In this document: positions 15,848 through 22,737 of the stretch, in pieces | How the letters are laid out: each line of letters starts with the position of its first letter | Numbering within the stretch: the first letter of the stretch is position 1 | Source: Candidatus Aenigmatarchaeota archaeon | Lineage (GTDB): Archaea > Aenigmatarchaeota > Aenigmatarchaeia > JACPZZ01 | Assembly (NCBI GenBank): GCA_016180965.1 | Contig: JACPAF010000003.1 | Location: 1-57,683, forward strand | Length of the DNA: 57,683 nucleotides | Direction of reading: 5' to 3' | The notes under the pieces: generated by a model | The model's input: the letters and a program-made list of their open reading frames with translations, nothing else | Database searches by the model: none | Told to the model about the DNA's origin: nothing | Program-made: the position numbers and the translations under genes

Positions 15848-15896
15848 GTTGTAGCTAGAAACAGACGCTATTGTGTATGCGTCTGTTTCAGTTTAC
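15848..15896. repeat. Family 1 palindrome, 5' side of tRNA-Gly
   Basis: A full-length copy: left flank GTTGTAGCTA, stem GAAACAGACGC/GCGTCTGTTTC (15858-15868 with 15879-15889) and right flank AGTTTAC. GT...AC at the ends, AGCT with AGTT inside them and the main stem make a three-part hairpin with single-base bulges. It sits directly against the tRNA-Gly 5' end. Confidence 0.88.
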
Positions 15897-15998
15897 GATG
15901 TGTCTATTTCAGTTTACTACTATGCATCCGTTTCAGCTCACTCTTCCTATTAATAGAAAACCTATAGTTTTCTATTTATGAAAACTGACGTTTTCATA
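15897..15998. repeat. Family 1 fragments and two tandem family 2 hairpins
   Basis: 15901-15940 holds two single arms, each ending in the family 1 tail (TTTCAGTTTA, TTTCAGCTCA). They are followed by two tight hairpins in tandem: ATAGAAAAC/GTTTTCTAT (15953-15975) and TATGAAAAC/GTTTTCATA (15977-15998). The tandem pair resembles those at 21542-21589 and 22245-22289. No gene or open frame is seen in this stretch between tRNA-Gly and tRNA-Ser. Confidence 0.65.
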
Positions 15999-16020
15999 AT
16001 TTACATTGTTATTATTTTAA

Positions 16021-16060
16021 GAAGCATACCGTATGCTTTTTTGGTATGCTTCAGTTTGTA
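16021..16060. repeat. Family 1 palindrome, 3' side of tRNA-Ser(GCT)
   Basis: GAAGCATACC and GGTATGCTTC form a 10-bp stem around GTATGCTTTTTT, with right flank AGTTTGTA. The loop contains a partial copy of the right arm (GTATGCTT), perhaps a slippage product. It ends four bases from the tRNA-Ser 3' end. Confidence 0.8.
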
Positions 16061-16063
16061 TAG

Positions 16064-16241
16064 CGTCGGGGGCGGGATTTGAACCCGCGCTGGCTACGTC
16101 GACTGAAACAGACGCTTTACAGCCAGAAACATACCGATGCAGTATACGGTATGTTTCAGTTTCCGATGCGTCTGTTTCTAACTCCTTTAACGCCAACAGG
16201 TTTAGCAAACCTGCGCCCTAACCTGGCTAGGCGACCCCGAC
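16064..16241 (-). tRNA. tRNA-Ser(GCT) with a variable-arm intron
   Basis: The acceptor is GTCGGGG/CCCCGAC with G73, as expected for Ser. The anticodon stem is CAGGT/ACCTG with loop TTGCTAA (GCT), and the T-arm GCGGG-TTCAAAT-CCCGC. The long variable arm is split by 92 bases (16095-16186). Splicing at AA|A and UA|G leaves UUGGC-GUUAA-GCCAG, a perfect class II variable arm. The gene is 178 nt in total. Confidence 0.92.
16095..16186 (-). other. Variable-arm intron of tRNA-Ser(GCT) with nested palindromes
   Basis: A regular bulge-helix-bulge can be drawn: UUGG/CCAG outside, CGUU/GACG as the 4-bp centre, 3-nt bulges AAA and UAG. Inside is an outer stem GAAACAGACGC/GCGTCTGTTTC, and in its loop a second hairpin GAAACATACCG/CGGTATGTTTC (16126-16136 with 16147-16157) with family 1 flanks AAACTG and TGGCTG in the opposite orientation. 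The intron is thus two family 1 elements, one inside the other. Confidence 0.82.
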
Positions 16242-16248
16242 TTACTAC

Positions 16249-16315
16249 TAGAAGCATATCGTATACTGTATCGATATGCTTCAGTTTATGACGGTATGCT
16301 TCAGTTTCCGATGCA
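16249..16315. repeat. Family 1 palindrome plus a partial copy, 5' side of tRNA-Ser(GCT)
   Basis: The complete copy has stem GAAGCATATCG/CGATATGCTTC (16251-16261 with 16272-16282), loop TATACTGTAT and right flank AGTTTATG. A partial copy follows, CGGTATGCTTCAGTTTCC at 16292-16309. The same right-arm fragment is found at 25020 and, with one change, at 16147. Confidence 0.82.
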
Positions 16316-16346
16316 CCTCTTTCAACAGCTTACTCATCCGCAAAGC

Positions 16347-16355
16347 TTTATATTT
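16347..16355 (+). promoter_or_regulatory. TATA box of the PRC-barrel gene
   Basis: TTTATATTT lies 48-56 bases before the ATG at 16403. A purine-rich GGTGG near 16394-16398 gives a ribosome site, so this transcript probably has a short leader of about 25 bases. Confidence 0.5.
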
Positions 16356-16402
16356 GTACGAATAAATATCCTTTTAGAATAATAGGATTAACAGGTGGAT
16401 TA

Positions 16403-16708
16403 ATGCCGATCAACGTAAAAGATGTTTCTGAAATTTTTGGGAAAGACGTTTTCACAGACAAAGGATCTTATTGCGGTAAAATCTCCGATTTGGAGTTTGA
16501 CCTTACCAAATACAAGATCCGCGCAGTTGTTATTGAGGCTATCAAAGGCTCTTATTTGGCTCAGATTGTCGGAGGAAAGCGCGGTGTTATTGTTCCGTTC
16601 CCGATGGTCCAGGCCGTGGGCGATGTGGTTGTAATAAAACACATAACTGCGCCTACAAATGACATGACCGAAGATGTGGCTTCAACCACAGATACGGTCG
16701 CAGAATAA
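16403..16708 (+). CDS. PRC-barrel domain protein
   Basis: This 101-residue protein has a PRC-barrel core over residues 1-85 (GKDVFTDKGSYCGKISDLEFDL, then YKIRAVVIE and GVIVPFPMVQAVGDVVVIK), the small barrel also found in RimM and photosynthetic reaction centre H subunit. Archaeal free-standing copies are common and have no fixed function; RNA or protein binding is usual. The tail is acidic and Thr-rich. It stands alone with its own promoter. Confidence 0.82.
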   Translation: MPINVKDVSEIFGKDVFTDKGSYCGKISDLEFDLTKYKIRAVVIEAIKGSYLAQIVGGKRGVIVPFPMVQAVGDVVVIKHITAPTNDMTEDVASTTDTVAE

Positions 16709-16781
16709 ATTGGTAATTCTTGTTTTGGTTCCAAGTTGCTTTTAATCTAAGCTTTTTTTAAACCCCCGATAAATCATTGTT

Positions 16782-17756
16782 ATGGATAATGTTTTGAAAG
16801 GCTCTTTGTACACAGTTATTGCAGCTGTGATATGGGGACTTACCCCGATAATTGAAAAGGCTGCGATGGGTTACGTTAATCCTGTAGTACTTGGCGCGTG
16901 GCGTTATTTTTTGTCCGGCATTATGATTTTTGTTTATCTTAGGACCAAAAAAATCGGCATGGACGTTGACAAAGTTGTAGGAAAGCGGCTTTTCTTTGCG
17001 TCAATACTTGGTTCGGCATTGCTGCCAGCCTTTTTCTACATGGGACTGTTCCTAACAGATCCAATCACGGCGTCGTCGGTGTCCAATATCGGAGTGGTGT
17101 GGGTTGCGCTTTTCGGATTAATCTTCTTGAAGGAGAAAATCAAAGTTGACGAGTTTATAGGCACCATGCTGGTTTTGGCAGGCGTTTTCGTCATGCTGAA
17201 TAAAATCGGATTCGACGCATCTATTGGGGCGCTGATGCTTGCAGGCGCTTCGGTTTTCGGCGCTATTACAGCTGTAATAGAAAGAAAATCGTTGCGCTCA
17301 ACAAACACTTGGGTCGTTGCGCTTTACGATCGTCTTGTCGGCGGTTCAATTTCAATGATAGTTTCGCTTTTCCTGTTTGGGGCCGGCGCTGTAGTTCTTA
17401 GTTCGCAGGCTTGGTATTATCTGTTGTTTTTAGCCTTTTTCGGTTCAATGATACCGGCCTTGTTATTCCTCCATGGGTTGAGTTTGATAGAGGCTGAGAG
17501 ATCGGTTGCAATAATTTCCACCGCACCTTTATTCACTGTTTTATTCACAGCCCTATTTACGAATTCGCCTGTTACACAAGGACAGTTTATCGGCGCGGTG
17601 CTGATCGCGGGCGGGGTTCTGGTCCTGTCGGTTTCAAAGAAACTTTTTGTGGCCATGAAATATTACGTATCCGTGGTTGTAAATCGTGAAATGAGCGGGA
17701 TAAGAAGAATGAAAAGCGTTTTCCTTGACATACAGAATTGGGCGAAAGCACGATAA
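16782..17756 (+). CDS. EamA/DMT-family transporter
   Basis: This 324-residue membrane protein has about ten hydrophobic helices in two repeated EamA halves. Each half opens with the family pattern (AAVIWGLTPIIEKAAM and ASVFGAITAVIERKS) and ends with a strongly hydrophobic pair. Such carriers export amino acids, nucleotides or other metabolites. A basic cytoplasmic tail of about 35 residues follows. The substrate is unknown. It starts 73 bases after the PRC-barrel gene and may be read from its own promoter. Confidence 0.88.
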   Translation: MDNVLKGSLYTVIAAVIWGLTPIIEKAAMGYVNPVVLGAWRYFLSGIMIFVYLRTKKIGMDVDKVVGKRLFFASILGSALLPAFFYMGLFLTDPITASSVSNIGVVWVALFGLIFLKEKIKVDEFIGTMLVLAGVFVMLNKIGFDASIGALMLAGASVFGAITAVIERKSLRSTNTWVVALYDRLVGGSISMIVSLFLFGAGAVVLSSQAWYYLLFLAFFGSMIPALLFLHGLSLIEAERSVAIISTAPLFTVLFTALFTNSPVTQGQFIGAVLIAGGVLVLSVSKKLFVAMKYYVSVVVNREMSGIRRMKSVFLDIQNWAKAR

Positions 17757-17804
17757 TCGGTTATACTTTATATTCTAGAATATCGAAATTTTTATAGGCT
17801 GGCT

Positions 17805-17942
17805 ATGAACACGGAAAGATGTCCTAGTTGTAGTTCTGAACTTGTCATGTTTTCAGACGCCTTGGGCTATGTAAAGCCTGTCGCGGACAAGTGCATGAAA
17901 TGCGGAATTTCAGTGGAAAAAGATCCCTGTGGGGTAAATTAA
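17805..17942 (+). CDS. Small zinc-ribbon protein
   Basis: A 45-residue protein with two CxxC pairs: C6-P-S-C9 and C30-M-K-C33, plus C42. The first knuckle near the N-terminus and the second about 20 residues later fit a single zinc ribbon. Base 17805 is the ATG; a TATA-like TTTTTATAGG lies just ahead, giving a nearly leaderless start. The function is unknown; it could bind nucleic acid or a partner protein. Confidence 0.6.
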   Translation: MNTERCPSCSSELVMFSDALGYVKPVADKCMKCGISVEKDPCGVN

Positions 17943-17967
17943 AAAACCTGATAAAATGGAACGGTTC

Positions 17968-18090
17968 TTAATCATCTTTTTCTGTCAACTGTGCGGCTTT
18001 CAGGCTGGGCCTGTTTAAAAACTCGTTTATCTCGGCTTCTTTGGCCTTAGTTTCCAATTCATTCAAAAATTTTTCAACTTCGCTTACCAT
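17968..18090 (-). CDS. Small helical protein, 40 residues
   Basis: It begins ATG with a good ribosome site (AGGTGAT five bases before) and encodes 40 residues, mostly one charged amphipathic helix (SEVEKFLNELETKAKEAE) then a short tail. Composition and upstream site make a real gene likely; no family is recognised. Convergent with the zinc-ribbon gene, 25 bases apart. Confidence 0.5.
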   Translation of the reverse strand: MVSEVEKFLNELETKAKEAEINEFLNRPSLKAAQLTEKDD

Positions 18091-18200
18091 TTTATCACCT
18101 AAGTTAGATTATCGGGACATAGTCAAGGGAGTTTCGCTTAAACGGAGTTCCGATATGAAGGAAAGAGTTCCGATAGAAGTTGAATGAAAAGAAAAACAGT
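18091..18200. other. Gap with a direct repeat GAGTTCCGATA
   Basis: The 11-base direct repeat GAGTTCCGATA lies at about 18145 and 18163, eighteen bases apart, between the small helical gene and the cytidylate kinase stop. It might be an operator for the small gene, since it lies upstream of it, but no promoter is obvious. Confidence 0.35.
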
Positions 18201-18818
18201 CTAGAGCAAACCTTTATCCTTCAAAACTTGGCGGACGATTTTTACGGTTTCCTTTTTTGAGGTTTCTATGTCCATGTTTGTAGTGTCAATGATAGCGTCG
18301 TAGAACGATGGATCAGAACCATCCGTGCCGTAAAGTTTCATGTATTTCGCGGAGTCGCTTGTGTCGCGCACGCCGAGTTTTTGCTTTGTCTCCGCCACTC
18401 CGAGTTTTTCGCGCTTTGCGACCCTTCCGGATTTCGTTTCCATATCGCATTCGAGCATTATACGGCAATCAGCATAATCGCCGGCAACCATGCCGGACAT
18501 CCGCGCGTCGATTACAACCCCGCCGCGCATTGAAAGCTCGAGGCATTTTTTTTCTATCTGGTAATCTATTTCATCCTCCCTGGTTGCGGAAAACTTCTCA
18601 AGTTCCATGCCACGCTCCCTTGCGACGCTCCTGAATATTTCCCCCATGACGATTTTTTCCAGTCCGAGGTCTTTCGCGACTGCTTCGGCCACGGTGCTTT
18701 TGCCAATTCCAGACAATCCTGAAATTGTTATGGTTAATCCGCTTTTCTTCATACGCTTTTCCATAAGTTTCTCGTGATTTTCTAGGTAAGGTAGGAAAGT
18801 TTTCATACGAAATCCCAT
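18201..18818 (-). CDS. cmk: Archaeal cytidylate kinase-like P-loop kinase
   Basis: A nucleoside monophosphate kinase with Walker A GLSGIGKS (34-41), followed by the family's GEIFRSVARERG and the DYQIEKK and VVIDARMSG segments, then REKLGVAETKQKLGVRDTSD forming the lid and a C-terminal YDAIIDTTNMD. This is the compact archaeal CMP kinase pattern. The real start may be at M19 or M23, since family members normally begin a few residues before the P-loop; the first 25 residues here look like extra sequence. Confidence 0.82.
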   Translation of the reverse strand: MGFRMKTFLPYLENHEKLMEKRMKKSGLTITISGLSGIGKSTVAEAVAKDLGLEKIVMGEIFRSVARERGMELEKFSATREDEIDYQIEKKCLELSMRGGVVIDARMSGMVAGDYADCRIMLECDMETKSGRVAKREKLGVAETKQKLGVRDTSDSAKYMKLYGTDGSDPSFYDAIIDTTNMDIETSKKETVKIVRQVLKDKGLL

Positions 18819-18834
18819 GTTAGAAAAATATGTT

Positions 18835-19770
18835 TTATTTCATGTTCTCGTCTATGATTTTAATGCATTTTAGCGCGTCTATTTCCTTGCCCGGAGTGTC
18901 AACGATTATGGTGCAGGGCATTCCGCGGTTAATTAATTCTTTTGCGATGTTTTCGAATTTTAAGTTGGATTTTGACATTGTCGTAACACCGGTCTCGCCG
19001 GACGGCCCGTATGATAAGGTTGTAAAATACATGACCGGATTTTTCAGGTATTCTGAACCGAGTTTAGATTCTATTTCATCGAATATTTTTGATATGTCCA
19101 ACTGCGATGTCAGCGAACCGGATCCGCGCGCGTGCAATGTTCCGAAGTTAATTAGCGGCTCGGTCTGATGGGTGTTTTTTACTATTTCAATCACATTGTT
19201 GAGGCTTCCTATGTCCGTTAACTTTCCAGTGGTTTCTATGCCTATCGGAGTGTCAACTTTAAGCGATTCTGTTATTGTGTTTAACTCCTGTACAACAGTG
19301 CGCACAGCTTCTTTTTCGTACATGCCTTTGGCTTCGCCTGGCTTGATTCCGAATAAACGGCCGTCGAGTATGTGAGACGAGTGGCAGAACACGCGGACAG
19401 CTTCCCTGTACAATTCTTTTTTATGTGCTTCATCCGAGCTAAGTATGCTCATGGTATCGGCGTGAAACGATAATTCAATACGGTATTTTTTGGCAGTGCG
19501 GTTTATCTTTAACAGGCCGGTATAAATTTCTTTATAGAGCCCAGACATGCTGACTATGCTTTTTGGGTTGTTTGGGGCGGCAAGCACGTTTTGCGGCACA
19601 ACAAGCGAGCGAAAACCGTATTTGTAACAGGTTTTTAATGTCTCAACTACGCTGCCGAATTGGTCTGGAATAACCAGTTCGACCTCACGAAAGCCGTCTT
19701 TTAAACCTATGTTTATGCCCGACCTCTCCTGTATCTTAAGATTCCGTTTACGTTCCTGGTCTAGTATCAT
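18835..19770 (-). CDS. Endonuclease IV-like TIM-barrel protein
   Basis: This 311-residue protein has the AP-endonuclease family 2 barrel pattern: ELSFHADTMSI (about 98-108), FCHSSHILDGRLFG, a metal-site glutamate in IGIETTGK, FGTLHARGSGSL and a late glutamate strand VDTPGKE. It is the divergent archaeal form, of normal length. It probably repairs abasic DNA, but several metal ligands differ from bacterial Nfo, so a sugar-isomerase-like activity cannot be excluded. It precedes cmk on the same strand by 17 bases. Confidence 0.7.
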   Translation of the reverse strand: MILDQERKRNLKIQERSGINIGLKDGFREVELVIPDQFGSVVETLKTCYKYGFRSLVVPQNVLAAPNNPKSIVSMSGLYKEIYTGLLKINRTAKKYRIELSFHADTMSILSSDEAHKKELYREAVRVFCHSSHILDGRLFGIKPGEAKGMYEKEAVRTVVQELNTITESLKVDTPIGIETTGKLTDIGSLNNVIEIVKNTHQTEPLINFGTLHARGSGSLTSQLDISKIFDEIESKLGSEYLKNPVMYFTTLSYGPSGETGVTTMSKSNLKFENIAKELINRGMPCTIIVDTPGKEIDALKCIKIIDENMK

Positions 19771-19834
19771 GTATATTATTAGTGGTTTTCGGATAAAAGC
19801 AGACTATTTTAGCAGCATGACGGAATAATGATCT

Positions 19835-20440
19835 ATGAAATTGGACTTGGGAGAGCTGTCCAGAAAGGCGGTTCACATATCCGGCGTTTTGGCAGTGCCG
19901 TTGTTGTACGCACTTGGGCGAACTAAAACCGCCTTTTTGTTCTTCTTTCTGGCAGCCTTGCTTTACATTTACCCTTCAGTTGTGGAATCCACGAAAAAAA
20001 CGTTTTTGGGCGGGTTTTTGCGCAGTTTCAGAAGCGCGCTGGATTTTTTTGAGCAGAGCAGGAAAAGACGCTACGCCGGTGCGATAAACTTTCTCGCGGG
20101 CATAGGCCTGACAATATTCATTTTTCCCGAAAAAATAGCTTCAATTTCCATAATCGCGCTTTGTATCGGGGATGGCGTGTCTACGCTGGTCGGAAGATAC
20201 TTCGGCAAGAACAGGCTGTTCCATAACGAATCAAAATCCTGGGAAGGTTCCTTATCAGGATTAATTGCGTCTGTTATTGTTTGTTTGTCAATCACAAGCT
20301 TGCCTGTCGCTTTGTTCGGGTCCTTCGTCGGCATGTTGACGGAATCTTTGGACCTGGGCGTCGATGACAATTTATCCGTACCTTTTGCTGTTGGAGTTAG
20401 CGTTTACCTGGTTTCGTATGCCGGGTTGCTGGCAGTTTAA
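19835..20440 (+). CDS. Polyprenol/dolichol kinase family membrane protein
   Basis: This 201-residue protein has about six hydrophobic helices. The family's catalytic block is clear: IGDGVSTLVGRYFGK (about 111-125), then ESKSWEGSLSG (about 131-141), as in CTP-dependent dolichol and phytol kinases, with SRKAVHISG at the N-terminus. It probably phosphorylates a lipid alcohol used as a glycan carrier. Its end overlaps the opposite-strand methyltransferase gene by 44 bases. Confidence 0.78.
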   Translation: MKLDLGELSRKAVHISGVLAVPLLYALGRTKTAFLFFFLAALLYIYPSVVESTKKTFLGGFLRSFRSALDFFEQSRKRRYAGAINFLAGIGLTIFIFPEKIASISIIALCIGDGVSTLVGRYFGKNRLFHNESKSWEGSLSGLIASVIVCLSITSLPVALFGSFVGMLTESLDLGVDDNLSVPFAVGVSVYLVSYAGLLAV

Positions 20441-20711
20441 ACATGTGCTTTTCGAGGTTGATTTTGCCGTCTTTTACGATTATGCCGTCTTTTTTCAGAA
20501 GTTTTATTTTATTTTTTACTCCGCCGCCATAACCTCCCACACGGCCGTCGCTCATTACGACTTTGTAACATGGAAATTCCCTGGGAAATTCGTTTGAGTG
20601 CATAACCGCTCCGATAACGCGCGGGTGCGTTCCGGTGGCGCGAGCCAGTTCCTTGTAGGTTGTGATCTTGCCTTTCGGTATTTTTTTCAAAAGTTCAATC
20701 GCTTTATGCAT
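20397..20711 (-). CDS. Methylated-DNA-protein cysteine methyltransferase-like protein
   Basis: This 104-residue protein corresponds to the C-terminal DNA-binding and active-site domain of O6-alkylguanine-DNA alkyltransferase. The helix-turn-helix GTHPRVIGAVMHSN precedes the active site EFPCYKVVMSDGRVGGYGGG. The acceptor cysteine is present; the usual PCHRV is PCYKV. The first domain is absent, as in alkyltransferase-like and minimal forms. Its start overlaps the end of ksgA by eight bases, so the two are likely co-transcribed. Confidence 0.85.
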   Translation of the reverse strand: MHKAIELLKKIPKGKITTYKELARATGTHPRVIGAVMHSNEFPREFPCYKVVMSDGRVGGYGGGVKNKIKLLKKDGIIVKDGKINLEKHMFKLPATRHTKPGKR

Positions 20712-21519
20712 ATTTTTTCATACCATCCGATATTTTTGCTATTTCACGGCCTTCCAGAGTGAAAACGCGGCGCGATTCCAACCCTGGAAATTTCAGCAGT
20801 TTCAATTCCTTTTTATTCAGTTTGAGAATTTTTGACGAATGCACCAGAGCGTTGCGGACGGTTTGTTTTTTATGCTGGAACAGCAATGCCGTGATTTTGA
20901 AGAAGAATTCCTCGTCGACCACATCGTAGGGTTTTTCCTCCTTCAATTTTAGTGATACTATTGCCGAGTCGACTTTGGGCTGCGGGTAAAAGCTTTTCCG
21001 AGGCACGTCCATCAAAATTGACGCGTCTGCGAAATAATCAGTCATAACAGACAGGCGTGAATAATCCTTGGTTCCGGGTTTCGCAGCCATCCGCTGCGCA
21101 AATTCTTTTTGGTAGCATATTACCGCTATGTCGAAATTTTTCTTTAGCAGCGAGAAAGTTATTTGGGATGATAGTTCATACGGAATGTTGGCAACGATTT
21201 TGTTGAAATTTAATTTTTCTACAAGATCAATTATGTCGCCCTCTACGATTTTCACGTTTTTCGTGGATTGAAACCTGGCTTTGAGATAATTAACCAGTTT
21301 TTTATCCAATTCCACAGCAATAACTTCGCCGGCGTGCTTGGAAAGCTTTTCAGTTAGAAAACCAAAACCAGCGCCTATGTCCAATACGACGTCCTCACGG
21401 CACAAGTTGGCGAATTTTACTTCGGATTCTATGAAATTTTCGTCTACCAGGAAATTCTGCGAAAGCTTTTTTGCCGGTTTTGCGTTTATCGAAGAAAGCA
21501 ATTTTTCAACGTCGTACAT
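20704..21519 (-). CDS. ksgA: rRNA adenine dimethyltransferase KsgA/Dim1
   Basis: It dimethylates two adenines near the 3' end of 16S rRNA. Motifs in the 271-residue form are LSQNFLVD (19-26), the SAM-binding VLDIGAGFG (45-53) and the catalytic NIPYE. The start MYDVEKLL at 21519 is preferred: the in-frame extension upstream would run through the hairpins at 21542-21589. It is preceded by DUF655, a conserved archaeal arrangement, with three hairpins in the gap. Confidence 0.94.
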   Translation of the reverse strand: MYDVEKLLSSINAKPAKKLSQNFLVDENFIESEVKFANLCREDVVLDIGAGFGFLTEKLSKHAGEVIAVELDKKLVNYLKARFQSTKNVKIVEGDIIDLVEKLNFNKIVANIPYELSSQITFSLLKKNFDIAVICYQKEFAQRMAAKPGTKDYSRLSVMTDYFADASILMDVPRKSFYPQPKVDSAIVSLKLKEEKPYDVVDEEFFFKITALLFQHKKQTVRNALVHSSKILKLNKKELKLLKFPGLESRRVFTLEGREIAKISDGMKKYA

Positions 21520-21541
21520 TCCAAATCCCTTTTGTAAAACA

Positions 21542-21631
21542 ACGAAAATCAATAGATTTTCGTGCACAGGAAATCCTTGATTTCCTGTGAGGTCTTTGGA
21601 AACCCCAAAATATCTTTGGTTTTTCCAGACC
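21542..21631. repeat. Three tandem hairpins between DUF655 and ksgA
   Basis: The first is ACGAAAATC/GATTTTCGT with loop AATA (21542-21563), the second CACAGGAAATC/GATTTCCTGTG with loop CTT (21565-21589), the third a longer stem closed by GGTCT/AGACC with GGAAA and TTTCC inside (21591-21631). The first two match, with compensatory changes, the pair at 22245-22289. They lie in the leader of ksgA and behind DUF655. Confidence 0.75.
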
Positions 21632-21636
21632 CAGCA

Positions 21637-22191
21637 CTATTGCGGCCTTTGGACATTGCTGGCCACGAACAGCTTGTATTTGTCTTTGTCCTCAAGTTCG
21701 TCGAGTATCCGGTGGATTATCATTTTTCTCGGGTCAGGCAAGAATTTCACACGGTTTGATATGTCTTCGAAAGATTCGAACGGTTTTTCTTTGCGCGCTT
21801 CTATTATGTCCCACAGATGTTTTTTCCCCACGCCCGGTATTAACTCTAACTGGTGCAGCCTGTTCGTAACCGGTCCGGCCCTGGAAAAGAAATCCACGAA
21901 TCTTTTTTGGTCTGCATCGACCAGCTTTTCGATGACGTTTTGCAGTTCCTGTTTCGCAGACACGGTGAGATCGAAGTATGTTATACGGCCGTGTATGTAT
22001 TTCACGTTGTCCCTTTTGCCCTCGCCTATGTAGACCCGGTCGCCAACTTTGAATTCGACGCCTTCCCTCGGTATGATTTCCAGTAAAGAGAAGTATTTCT
22101 CCCCAATCGTCTGCGCGATCGGTTCAGACCTCTGCATGCCAATGCGCCCACGCGACAGGTAGTCTATAGTAATAACCCATTCATCTCTCAT
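21637..22191 (-). CDS. DUF655 RNA-binding protein (OB-fold plus helix-hairpin-helix)
   Basis: The 184-residue form starts at MRDEWVITIDYL, matching the family N-terminus; an in-frame TTG at 22245 would add 18 residues and run into a hairpin. The first half is an OB-like barrel (VGDRVYIGEGKRDNVKYIHGRI). The second half holds ELIPGVGKKHLWDIIEARKE, a helix-hairpin-helix. DUF655 genes sit beside ksgA in many archaea and are thought to act in rRNA or tRNA handling; this is context, not proof. Confidence 0.85.
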   Translation of the reverse strand: MRDEWVITIDYLSRGRIGMQRSEPIAQTIGEKYFSLLEIIPREGVEFKVGDRVYIGEGKRDNVKYIHGRITYFDLTVSAKQELQNVIEKLVDADQKRFVDFFSRAGPVTNRLHQLELIPGVGKKHLWDIIEARKEKPFESFEDISNRVKFLPDPRKMIIHRILDELEDKDKYKLFVASNVQRPQ

Positions 22192-22244
22192 TTTTTCATC
22201 TTCCACCAGCGGGATATATGTACGACTCAACAATTCCCGTTTCA

Positions 22245-22289
22245 ACGAAAAGCATTGCTTTTCGTGTATAGGAAACTTTGGTTTCCTAT
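22245..22289. repeat. Two tandem family 2 hairpins upstream of DUF655
   Basis: ACGAAAAGC/GCTTTTCGT with loop ATT is followed at once by ATAGGAAAC/GTTTCCTAT with loop TTTG. The order and arm pattern repeat those between DUF655 and ksgA, with paired substitutions (AT to GC) that keep the stems. They lie in the DUF655 leader. Confidence 0.75.
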
Positions 22290-22355
22290 ATCATAGACTT
22301 CTTATAAAACCGAGATTTATAAAGTTAAGACATAAATTAAAACTGTTGATTTTTG

Positions 22356-22703
22356 ATGGATTTTCAGAAAAGACTTCCGGCGGTTGAGAAATCGATAACT
22401 GAAATTGAGGCGGAGAAAGACATACGGGTGAAAATAGTCGGTAAGATTGTAGATCTGGGGTCAGAATCTTTTGTAATTGACGACGGCAAGGGTACGGTAC
22501 ATGTCACGACGGATCCGGAAATAAACATGGAAAACTTGAAAGTCGGCGATAATGCCCGTGTAACCGGGCGCGTTTTTGCATCGGAGAGCGGGTTTGAGCT
22601 TCGAGCAGAAGCAGTCCAGAACGTCAATGGAATTGATACGAACCTTTTGAAAAAGGTGAGGGAACTTGAGAAGTCGAGTTACGTATCGGACATAAGTCCT
22701 TGA
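22356..22703 (+). CDS. Small OB-fold nucleic-acid-binding protein
   Basis: This 115-residue protein carries an RPA-like OB-fold over about 25-95: IRVKIVGKIVDLGSESFVIDDG, then VHVTTDP, KVGDNARVTGRV and GFELRAEAVQNV. The C-terminal helix is charged. It lies directly ahead of the PCNA gene, so a single-strand-binding role in replication or repair is plausible. The start is taken at ATG 22356, one codon after a TTG. Confidence 0.75.
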   Translation: MDFQKRLPAVEKSITEIEAEKDIRVKIVGKIVDLGSESFVIDDGKGTVHVTTDPEINMENLKVGDNARVTGRVFASESGFELRAEAVQNVNGIDTNLLKKVRELEKSSYVSDISP

Positions 22704-22737
22704 TTATCCATACGTAACTTCGTTGTGGGTTGTAACA

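Noticed and set aside
15501-16320. CRISPR-like array because of many repeated short sequences
   Set aside because: Repeats are palindromes of differing stem sequence at irregular spacing with tRNA genes between; there are no uniform spacers or cas genes.
19835-20440. CDP-archaeol synthase (CarS)
   Set aside because: The GDG...GRxFGK...KSxEG block matches dolichol/phytol kinases better than CarS; helix number also fits.
20440-20456. CAGTTTAAACATGTGC after the polyprenol kinase gene as a family 1 element
   Set aside because: Only the tail and a few arm bases match, no second arm exists, and the sequence is part of the overlapping methyltransferase gene.
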